From the NCBI RefSeq assembly GCF_014762705.1, contig NZ_JABURL010000065.1, positions 1 to 64,000 on the forward strand: 64,000 bases of DNA, in the 5' to 3' direction. Source of the DNA: Cyclobacterium sp. Lineage in GTDB: Bacteria; Bacteroidota; Bacteroidia; Cytophagales; Cyclobacteriaceae. How positions within the stretch are numbered: the first letter of the stretch is position 1; each line of letters opens with the position of its first letter. The translations under genes were made by a program, and so were the position numbers. Below are positions 54,211-62,686 of this stretch, one piece after another. The notes under the pieces were generated by a model. That model was not told the origin of the DNA. It saw only the letters and a list, made by a program, of their open reading frames with translations, and did no database searches.

Positions 54211-56205
54211 ATGCAAAATCAGGAGATAGTAGAGAGAAGCCAGGAGCTTTTTGAGGAGTTATTCAAAGAATACAAAGAAGCTACAGCGCTAACCAGCAAA
54301 CAAAAAGCCCAGAAAATAATGGGGCAATTGGATACCTGGTGTGATAGTGAGGAAGGAATATCCAGGATTTACGAAAATATTCCCAAATTGGTGGGTGCAG
54401 GCATTTTAAAAGATTCACCCTGGGAGCATCCGGGAAAATTGGTTCCTGCTTTGGTCAATGGCACTTATAAAAGTGGACACCCCAATTCCACCATTGAATT
54501 GCTCAGTGAGCTTAGGATGCTGGCCATTGCAAAAGGGAAAATGAAATCGGATGAAGTTAGTGCCGCAGAAGCCGAAAATTTTGTTCAGGAGGTAATCGTC
54601 TACAATCTGGAATTTGTTTTCAATGAGCCTCAGGAAGAAACCCGGTTGATAATGAGTGGGCATGAGTTGAAAAAAGTACATTCTCTTTTTCTTTTTTTAT
54701 CCAATAGTGTTAAACTTTCGAAAGTCAAGTCAAAGCTTGCGGAGGAATTGAAATTGATCTGTGAGCAACGTCCGGTGGTCACAGAGAAACAACGAAGGAT
54801 CATCGCCTTGGTGAAAGAAAAAATTGAACTGGACCCCAATGACCCTGAGGATGAAGATCTATTGGCATTTCAAAGGAGCATTTACCGACCTACCGAAAGA
54901 ACAACTGGTAAAACGTTTCAGAAATACCGGCAGGAATTGGATAAACTGACCATTGCAGAACTTGAGTATGAAGCAAAGGAAATGGGAAAAGTGATGTTGC
55001 AATTTGGCCTGGTTAGTCAATACCATGCGGTATTATTGCTTCATCTTGTAAGAAAAGAATTGTATGAACTGGTACCTCCATGTTTTGCGCTAAGTGCGGC
55101 AGGTGAAGCCAGGTATCACGAATACAGGGATTTTGTGAGTTTTTTAATTGTTCAGGTAATTGATCCCTTCAATGCACAATGTTTGTATGGGCTCGCCAAA
55201 ATGCTTGAGAACGGCGTATTGGCCAGAGAAGCTGTTCGTTCGGGTTTATTTAATCTTTCTAAGATTACCATTCATCCTGAGGTAGTCAAAAGAATCTTGA
55301 AATCCACCAGAACGCCCCACGAGAAGGTTACCCCTAAACAATACCTGATAGGGTCACTTTTCAGGATTTTGGGTCAGCCACTTGGCGTAGGCCAGGGAAA
55401 TAATCCCACCTGCCAAAGTGCCCGGGGTATCAGCATGTGGAGTCAGCATGCACCGGCCAAATTGATCCATATGGTGCAAACAGCAGCAGAATATGATGAC
55501 CTATCCTTCAGGTTTGAGGGGCAGGAGGTGAAATATTCTCAAACGCAACCGGGATTGGTACAGGTTCTGGACCATCACCTGGATGCCGTATCCGTCACTT
55601 TGGTTCCCATGCTCGACAGGATTTATAACGACATGATGTTGCGCGCTTCGGGAAGGGGAGAGGATCCGCACAAGTGGGTCAACCCAGCCCTGTATGGCCA
55701 ATGGATTCAGATTGGCTTTGCCTCTGCATACGACTATCTGTACAATGCCATCATTGATTTTGATGGATTTGTCAGGGTATTTTATTCCATGTTTCATCCG
55801 AAATACAACGGAGGTCACAGGATGGTATACCCAAATCCGGTCGGAATTTTTGTTACTACGGCAAAAGGGGAAATGTTGGGCTTTCATGCTGTTTCTTTGC
55901 TCCGCATAGATGAAGACAATACAGGGGAATTGAGGGCATATTTTCTCAATCCGAATAATGAAGGCCGGCAAGATTGGGGGCAGGATATCAAACCTTCTGT
56001 TTATGGTAAAGGTGAAATTCACGGTGAATCTTCACTTCCCTTTCACCAATTTGCAGCCAGGACTTATGCCTTTCACTACAATAATCTTGAAGCAGCGGGT
56101 ATAATGAACAATGTGCCCGCCAAAGAGGTTGAAAAAGTAAAAAAACTAGCAAAAGAAAGTTGGGGAAAATCTTATACCTGGTTAGAAACCAAAAGAAAAT
56201 GGTAA
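54211..56205 (+). CDS. Unknown 664-aa protein with papain-like Cys/His/Asn pattern
   Basis: Family not recognised. From ATG at 54211 it has 664 aa. The first 380 or so residues are largely helical and charged, without signal peptide. The C-terminal part shows a thiol-enzyme pattern in papain order: Cys401 in NNPTCQSARGISMW (Cys before a helix), His559 in EMLGFHAVSLLRI and Asn580 in AYFLNPNNEG. This order and local sequence (hydrophobic-GFHAV then strand then FLNPNN) are those of papain-fold proteases, amidases and transglutaminases. It overlaps the alanine racemase gene by 7 nt, so the two are coupled. It might hydrolyse or transfer the product of the ATP-grasp enzyme upstream. The triad is an inference from motif shape, not an alignment. 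Confidence 0.7.
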   Translation: MQNQEIVERSQELFEELFKEYKEATALTSKQKAQKIMGQLDTWCDSEEGISRIYENIPKLVGAGILKDSPWEHPGKLVPALVNGTYKSGHPNSTIELLSELRMLAIAKGKMKSDEVSAAEAENFVQEVIVYNLEFVFNEPQEETRLIMSGHELKKVHSLFLFLSNSVKLSKVKSKLAEELKLICEQRPVVTEKQRRIIALVKEKIELDPNDPEDEDLLAFQRSIYRPTERTTGKTFQKYRQELDKLTIAELEYEAKEMGKVMLQFGLVSQYHAVLLLHLVRKELYELVPPCFALSAAGEARYHEYRDFVSFLIVQVIDPFNAQCLYGLAKMLENGVLAREAVRSGLFNLSKITIHPEVVKRILKSTRTPHEKVTPKQYLIGSLFRILGQPLGVGQGNNPTCQSARGISMWSQHAPAKLIHMVQTAAEYDDLSFRFEGQEVKYSQTQPGLVQVLDHHLDAVSVTLVPMLDRIYNDMMLRASGRGEDPHKWVNPALYGQWIQIGFASAYDYLYNAIIDFDGFVRVFYSMFHPKYNGGHRMVYPNPVGIFVTTAKGEMLGFHAVSLLRIDEDNTGELRAYFLNPNNEGRQDWGQDIKPSVYGKGEIHGESSLPFHQFAARTYAFHYNNLEAAGIMNNVPAKEVEKVKKLAKESWGKSYTWLETKRKW

Positions 56206-57356
56206 GACACTCATCAAGAATAGAATTAAAACAATCTGCTTATAAAAGTAATATCAATTTTATCAGGAAGAAGATAGGCGAAAAGCCTATCCTCTCTTCT
56301 GTTGTTAAGGCCAATGCCTACGGACACGGGATTGAATCTTTCGTGCCTATGGCAGAAAAGTGCGGTATCAATCACTTTTGTGTGGCCTCCTCATTCGAAG
56401 CCGAACAAGTTTTGCGGGTTTGCAAAAAGGAGAGTCATGTGGTGATTATGGGTATCATCTATCAAGAGGATATACCATGGGCAATAGAGAATGATATTGG
56501 CTTTTTTGTATACAATTATGACCGGTTACCAATAGCCCTTGAGGCAGCCAAAAAGGTAGGCAAACCCGCGAGAGTACATGTAGAAGTAGAAACCGGAGCC
56601 AACAGGACTGGAATGCATGAGAAAGAATTTCCAAAAGCTTTGACATTTTTGAAAAAAAATACGGAATGGATTTACTTTGAAGGTCTTTGTACTCATTTTG
56701 GAGGAGCGGAAAGTATTGCCAACCAGTTTAAAATTGACATGCAGCACAAGAGGTATAAAGCGGCCCTTAAAATATGTAAGGAAAAGAACATTCTACCAGA
56801 ATTACGCCACATTGCTTGCTCTGCAGCAGCCCTTGCGATGAAGGATACTGTTTATGATATGGTACGCATAGGAGTGGCACAGTACGGTTTCTGGCCAAGC
56901 CCTGATGTATATTTTGCCCATCTGCATGAAACCAACAAAAAATCCGACACTTCCCTAAAGAGGATTTTTAGTTGGAAAACCGATGTAATGGATATCAGAA
57001 ATGTGGATCAGGGAGAGTTTATTGGATACGGGACAGCTTTTCAAGCCACCCAGCCCATGACAGTTGCCGTTTTACCATTGGGATATTCCAATGGATATCC
57101 CCGGGCTTTGTCCAATAGGGGTCAGGTGTTGATAAAAGGCAAAAAAGCTCCGATAGTTGGCCTGATCAATATGAACTTGTTTATGGTGGATATCACCCAT
57201 ATCCCGGAAGTAAAGGTTGGAGACGAAGTGGTGTTGATTGGAAGACAAAATAATAGTGTAATCAATGTTTCCAGTTTTACCAATGTCACCCAGCTGCTTA
57301 ACAATGAAATGCTTAGCAGGCTTCCTGCCGCCATACCAAGAACAGTGGTCAGGTAA
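56199..57356 (+). CDS. Alanine racemase family PLP enzyme
   Basis: Fold-type III PLP enzyme that racemises alanine or a related amino acid. From ATG at 56199, overlapping the previous gene by 7 nt, it has 385 aa. PLP Lys37 lies in VVKANAYGHG, ETGANRTGMH and MVRIGVAQYGFWPS line the active site, and the second catalytic base, Tyr277, sits in GEFIGYGTAF. At the position of the conserved SMD/CMD Asp the sequence has INMN (Asn326), so substrate or chemistry may differ. The C-terminal LSRLPAAIPR is typical. As a cassette member it may supply a D-amino acid. The household alr may lie elsewhere, so I leave the symbol blank. Confidence 0.85.
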   Translation: MVRHSSRIELKQSAYKSNINFIRKKIGEKPILSSVVKANAYGHGIESFVPMAEKCGINHFCVASSFEAEQVLRVCKKESHVVIMGIIYQEDIPWAIENDIGFFVYNYDRLPIALEAAKKVGKPARVHVEVETGANRTGMHEKEFPKALTFLKKNTEWIYFEGLCTHFGGAESIANQFKIDMQHKRYKAALKICKEKNILPELRHIACSAAALAMKDTVYDMVRIGVAQYGFWPSPDVYFAHLHETNKKSDTSLKRIFSWKTDVMDIRNVDQGEFIGYGTAFQATQPMTVAVLPLGYSNGYPRALSNRGQVLIKGKKAPIVGLINMNLFMVDITHIPEVKVGDEVVLIGRQNNSVINVSSFTNVTQLLNNEMLSRLPAAIPRTVVR

Positions 57357-57385
57357 GGGTTTCAATCATTTTAAATATAGGTGTT

Positions 57386-58165
57386 TTACCGAATTAATGT
57401 AAACAACTTTTCCGGTTCATCTGTAGTAATAAAGTCTACCTTCTGGTTTAGCAGCCAACGCATGTCCTCTTCCTTATTTACGGTCCAGGAATTTACTGTA
57501 AGGCCCAGAGATTGTGCTTCCTGAATCCAATGGGGATTTTCTTTCAGTTTATTGATGTTATAATCAAAACCAAAAAATCCGGCTTTCTTTAGATCGGCTG
57601 GAGTTTTGTCTCCTGTCAGGTAGGCAACATTGGCATTGGGATCCATTTCCAGTACTTTTAAACCAATGTCATAGTCAAAGGTAATATAATCAACCCATTT
57701 TTCAGCCTTTAATTTTTTCACCAATTCCACAGATTTAGCGGCAAGTTGCTGCCCTCTCTCTTTGGATATTCCGGAAGGTTTAATTTCAAAGATCAGCTTG
57801 GTTTTATGTTGCATCATGCCATGTTTGATATAGGCTTCGACAGTAGGTATTTTCTCTCCATTGGGCAGGGGAAATTCCAGCAATTGTGCATAGGTCACTT
57901 CTTCGATCTTCATGCCTTCATGATCAGCATCATGATTGGCTACCAGTACCCCATCGGCAGTCATCCATACATCAAATTCTGATCCTTCACATCCCAGATC
58001 TATGGCTTCCTGTAAGGAGGCCAGCGAATTTTGGGGGTGGGAACTGGCCTTCCAGGCACCCCTGTGGGCGATAACCTTGTTTTTTAGAAATTCCATATTT
58101 TGGGCTTTACAAAATAAAATACCGGCACAAATAAAACATACCGTAAATAAAGTTTTGTAGATCAT
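57386..58165 (-). CDS. Secreted glycerophosphodiester phosphodiesterase
   Basis: Hydrolyses glycerophosphodiesters to glycerol-3-phosphate and an alcohol such as choline. 259 aa with a signal peptide (MIYKTLFTVCFICAGILF, cleavage near CKAQ), so periplasmic. GDPD motifs: IAHRGAWKASSHPQNSLASL (catalytic His), GSEFDVWMTADGVLVANHD (Glu/Asp metal ligands and second His), LIFEIKP, and VNSWTVNKEEDMRWLL near the end. It is converging with the alanine racemase gene, 29 nt apart. Choline released from glycerophosphocholine could feed the betA/betB genes elsewhere in the window (inference). Confidence 0.93.
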   Translation of the reverse strand: MIYKTLFTVCFICAGILFCKAQNMEFLKNKVIAHRGAWKASSHPQNSLASLQEAIDLGCEGSEFDVWMTADGVLVANHDADHEGMKIEEVTYAQLLEFPLPNGEKIPTVEAYIKHGMMQHKTKLIFEIKPSGISKERGQQLAAKSVELVKKLKAEKWVDYITFDYDIGLKVLEMDPNANVAYLTGDKTPADLKKAGFFGFDYNINKLKENPHWIQEAQSLGLTVNSWTVNKEEDMRWLLNQKVDFITTDEPEKLFTLIR

Positions 58166-58275
58166 TTCAGTTTATCAGTTTAAAAGAATGGATGGCTGCA
58201 ATATTCGAAAAGAAAAATAAAACCACAAGATAATGAGGTGAAATAACCATTAAAAAATTAATCACCTGGAAAATT

Positions 58276-58668
58276 TTATTCCCAAATACCCTTCGGTACG
58301 ATTTCCAGCACATGGCCAAATGGATCGTCAAAATAAATGCTGTTCTGATTATTCCCCCAGTCCTGGGTATGGGTAATGGCAATACCCTTGTTGATCAGCA
58401 GGTCTTTTGTTTTCTGGAAGTCTCCGGCCGGTACTTCAAATGCAAGGTGTTGCTTGCCATAGGCAAAATGTGGGGGTAATGTGGATTCTTCTTTGGTTAC
58501 CTCAGGCAAAAAACAAAGCAAAACAGTTGAGCCGCATCTAAAAAAAACATGCCTTTCCTCCACTATTGAAATCAGGGGCATTTCCAGTAATCCCTGGTAA
58601 AATTCAATTGCCTTTTGAAGGTCGTCAATATACAGGCAGGTTTCTTTAATACCGGTGTAGGGAATCAT
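58276..58668 (-). CDS. VOC family (glyoxalase/dioxygenase-like) protein
   Basis: 130 aa with two beta-alpha-beta-beta-beta units of the vicinal oxygen chelate fold. Features: ETCLYIDDLQKAIEFYQGLLEMPL, HLAFEVPAGDFQKTKDLL and IYFDDPFGHVLEIVPKG with the usual His and Glu metal ligands. The specific reaction cannot be told. It lies 5 nt after metX and is probably part of the methionine operon transcript. Confidence 0.85.
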   Translation of the reverse strand: MIPYTGIKETCLYIDDLQKAIEFYQGLLEMPLISIVEERHVFFRCGSTVLLCFLPEVTKEESTLPPHFAYGKQHLAFEVPAGDFQKTKDLLINKGIAITHTQDWGNNQNSIYFDDPFGHVLEIVPKGIWE

Positions 58669-58673
58669 GCTAT

Positions 58674-59741
58674 TCAGGTCCTTATGGAATGGTTATTTTC
58701 CAAATAAAAAGATTGTAAGATGTATTGAAGTTGTTCGTATTCTATCAGGAAAGCATCATGTCCATAAAGGGAACTGATTTCCCTGTAGGTTCCCTTGGGT
58801 ACATGCAGACTGATAAACCGGGACTCTACGCAGGTAAACAACAGGTCCGTATCAATTCCAATGGAGAGCACCCTGCATCGGATTTTAGCCAAAGCAGCTG
58901 CAGTCCCCCCTCTGGCTCTTCCCAGGTCATGGCTATCCATGGCTTTGGATAGGGTCCAGTATGAAAGGGCATTGAACCGGTTTGCCAATTTCATGCCCTG
59001 ATAGCGCAGGTAACTGCTGATTTTGAAGTTATCTCTTTTTTCCTCGGTTTCACTTTGATGCTGAATAAATGTCTGCGGATGCCTGTAGCTGAGCATGCCT
59101 ATGGCCCTGGCTGTTTCCAAACCTTTTTTTCCCGCTTCAGCATCCATACTGCCCCAGGTTTGGTCAGATTCAATGGCCATCCTCTGGGTTTCATTAAAAC
59201 CGATGATCCAGGGAGATGCTTTGGCATTGGAAGCGATTATAATGGCATTATTTAGCCTTTCTTTCAAGGTATAGGCCCATTCCAGGGCTACCTGACCACC
59301 TAATGATCCTCCAATCACCGTATCAATTTGATCCAGACCCAGGTGAAGCCTCAACTGATCCATGGAAGCAGCAATATCCCGGGTAGTAAGGTTCGGGAAA
59401 TCGTAATAATAGGGTTTTCCTGTTTTGGGGTTTACACTCAGGGGCTGCGTTGACCCATAACAGGATCCCAGGAAGTTGGCGCAAATGATGAAATGACGGG
59501 AAGGATCATAGAATTTATCCTCACCGATCAAGCCGGCCCACCATTCCTGAGGGTTGGCATCACCTGTAAGGGCATGCAAGACCCAGACAACATTGTCTTT
59601 TTTGTTATTAAGTTGTCCCTGGGTAGTAAAGCTCAACTGAAATTCGGGCAATATTTCTCCTGATTCCAAATGGAGGGCTTCCTTGCAATAGAAAATCTCG
59701 TGGGTCATTTCAATGGACAAATGCGGCGATTGGAGGTTCAT
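58674..59741 (-). CDS. metX: Homoserine O-acetyltransferase
   Basis: Acetylates homoserine with acetyl-CoA, the entry to methionine. 355 aa alpha/beta-hydrolase fold: VWVLHALTGDANPQEWW oxyanion region, nucleophile elbow GGSLGGQVALEWA, GIDTDLLF with the acid Asp, and YGHDAFLIEY with catalytic His. Family segment NFLGSCYGSTQPLSVNP is present. It lies 8 nt after metY. Confidence 0.95.
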   Translation of the reverse strand: MNLQSPHLSIEMTHEIFYCKEALHLESGEILPEFQLSFTTQGQLNNKKDNVVWVLHALTGDANPQEWWAGLIGEDKFYDPSRHFIICANFLGSCYGSTQPLSVNPKTGKPYYYDFPNLTTRDIAASMDQLRLHLGLDQIDTVIGGSLGGQVALEWAYTLKERLNNAIIIASNAKASPWIIGFNETQRMAIESDQTWGSMDAEAGKKGLETARAIGMLSYRHPQTFIQHQSETEEKRDNFKISSYLRYQGMKLANRFNALSYWTLSKAMDSHDLGRARGGTAAALAKIRCRVLSIGIDTDLLFTCVESRFISLHVPKGTYREISSLYGHDAFLIEYEQLQYILQSFYLENNHSIRT

Positions 59742-59749
59742 TTTAACAA

Positions 59750-61066
<1,317 letters not shown>

Positions 61067-61256
61067 TTAGGTTTATTTTTTTGATTATATAGCTATAAAT
61101 ATACTAAATGCATCAGGTGATTCCCTTAAGCCGGAAGCAAAGGCATGGGATGCTCATCTGAGCACTTGAATCGCAGTGAATACCTCGTAAGAAATTTTTG
61201 GAATTTTTATCCTTGAATAAATATAAAATTGAACTCATTCTATAGAATTTATATTT

Positions 61257-61352
61257 CCAAATGAAACTGTTTTCATCTGGCAGGAATTGGCACCTTGGAT
61301 TTTCCAGGTTGCCAGAGGGTCGCCGAGCCTGTCTCTTACCTCTTCTATATAA
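61257..61352 (-). ncRNA. SAM (S-box type) riboswitch upstream of metY
   Basis: On the minus strand the conserved core appears in order: AAGAGGTAAGAGACAGG, then GGCTCGGCGACCCTCTGG with GCAACC, then AAGGTGCCAATTCCTGCC. AGAGG can pair with CCTCT (P2), ACCT with AGGT (P3). The 3' strand CCAGATGAAA (61271-61280 on +) can form a 10-bp hairpin with TTTCATTTGG (61257-61266) around ACAG, an alternative to the closing P1 helix, which here is weak. About 200 nt separate the aptamer from the metY start. SAM binding would favour one pairing and lower metY-metX expression. The assignment rests on core motif similarity; a covariance search was not possible. Confidence 0.85.
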
Positions 61353-61478
61353 ATCCTTTATACCGTAAAAAGTTAAAGGATGATGCAAAATAAGCTTAGA
61401 TTGGTATATTTTCCAATAGATCCCTGCGATTTTTTCTTTTATTGAAACAAAATCACAGGAATTCAGTGAGATAAATTG

Positions 61479-62537
61479 ATGGAAAAGTATCTATACCTTA
61501 TGCTGACAAGCCTGGTTTGGCTTTTTTTGAACATGGAAGCCTTTTCTCAGGGGCTTTCCCGAATTGGCCTGGATGGGCAAAGCGGGTGGATTATTCCGCA
61601 CTCAGCAGAGTTGGTTCCCATATCTCAAAGCCATCCTCAGGGGTTTCAATTCAATTGGGAATATCTTCCGATGAATAAAACTGCCTGGGAGCATTGCAAT
61701 TGTTTCTATTACTGGGGCGGTACTGTTGGTTATACCAATTTTAATCATCCCAAAGTTTTGGGAAATGCGTATTTTTTATCCGGATATTTTGAACCCATTT
61801 TATGGAGGCGAAAGGATTGGCAAATCAGCATAAGGGGAGCTATGGGCGTCACCCACCTTACCCGGGTTTTTGATGCCAACACCAATCCCCAAAACACCTT
61901 CTTTAGCAGTCCAGTAAGCTTTTTATTATCGGTAAGCCCCAAAATAAACTACCAGCTGCATGATAATTGGTCAGTAAATACCGGCTTTAACTATAACCAT
62001 ATATCCAATGGCGGCCAGCGGCAACCCAACCGAGGTATGAATTTCCCGGGTTTTGGACTTGGCTTAAGTTATTGGTTTACAGATGAAGATTTTCCAGAAT
62101 TTGAAAAACCCCCATTTGAATCCCGCAGCTATTTTATTCTGGAAGGTTTTGGTACTTTCAGGGATAACCCCGCTGGTTCCGGAAGACTTCCTGCAATTGG
62201 CATTACAGCCGATCTGATGTATGCCATTTCGCGGATCAATAATCTCGGTATAGGACTGGAAAGCACCTGGGATCAATCTTTACGCAGCAACAGGCAGGGA
62301 TCCGGTTTTATACCGGCCCTATTTATTTCCCATCACCTGACTTTTGGGAAAATGGATTTTAGCCAACGCATGGCCTATTACCTCAGCAAGCCTGATGGAT
62401 ATCAGGAAGGCAAGCTGTTTTACCAGCGTTATTCTTTATCCTATCAGTTTAAGACCGGGTTTCGATTGGGGGCAGACATGAAAGTACATGGTCATGTTGC
62501 TGAAAACATCGGTTTCAGGGCAGGCTGGTTGTTTTAA
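61479..62537 (+). CDS. PagL-like outer-membrane lipid A 3-O-deacylase (acyloxyacyl hydrolase family)
   Basis: Outer-membrane beta-barrel esterase that trims acyl chains from lipid A. From ATG at 61479 it has 352 aa (a TTG one codon upstream is in frame). Signal peptide to about residue 23 (EAFSQ). The PagL catalytic motif H174-I-S176-NGG, with the following NRGMNFPGFGLGLSYWF, is conserved. Length is about twice classic PagL, as is usual in Bacteroidota homologues. Transcribed divergently from metY. Confidence 0.85.
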   Translation: MEKYLYLMLTSLVWLFLNMEAFSQGLSRIGLDGQSGWIIPHSAELVPISQSHPQGFQFNWEYLPMNKTAWEHCNCFYYWGGTVGYTNFNHPKVLGNAYFLSGYFEPILWRRKDWQISIRGAMGVTHLTRVFDANTNPQNTFFSSPVSFLLSVSPKINYQLHDNWSVNTGFNYNHISNGGQRQPNRGMNFPGFGLGLSYWFTDEDFPEFEKPPFESRSYFILEGFGTFRDNPAGSGRLPAIGITADLMYAISRINNLGIGLESTWDQSLRSNRQGSGFIPALFISHHLTFGKMDFSQRMAYYLSKPDGYQEGKLFYQRYSLSYQFKTGFRLGADMKVHGHVAENIGFRAGWLF

Positions 62538-62686
62538 AACAAATATGTTTACCGTACAAAGTGAATTCCAACCAAAAAAATTTTTGAAATTTGATCCGAT
62601 TCAGATCTTTAATAACTTTCATCCGTTATACAAATGAGTTTTACCATACATCATAAAAAATTCGACAATTGTTAGTATCCGATCTT

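Noticed and set aside
55501-56022. 173-aa open frame antisense to the papain-like protein gene
   Set aside because: The + strand frame is long, coupled to the racemase gene and carries ordered motifs; the antisense frame shows none.
61113-61388. 91-aa open frame on the minus strand upstream of metY
   Set aside because: It covers the SAM riboswitch core, whose RNA motifs explain the sequence; the peptide has no protein-like features.
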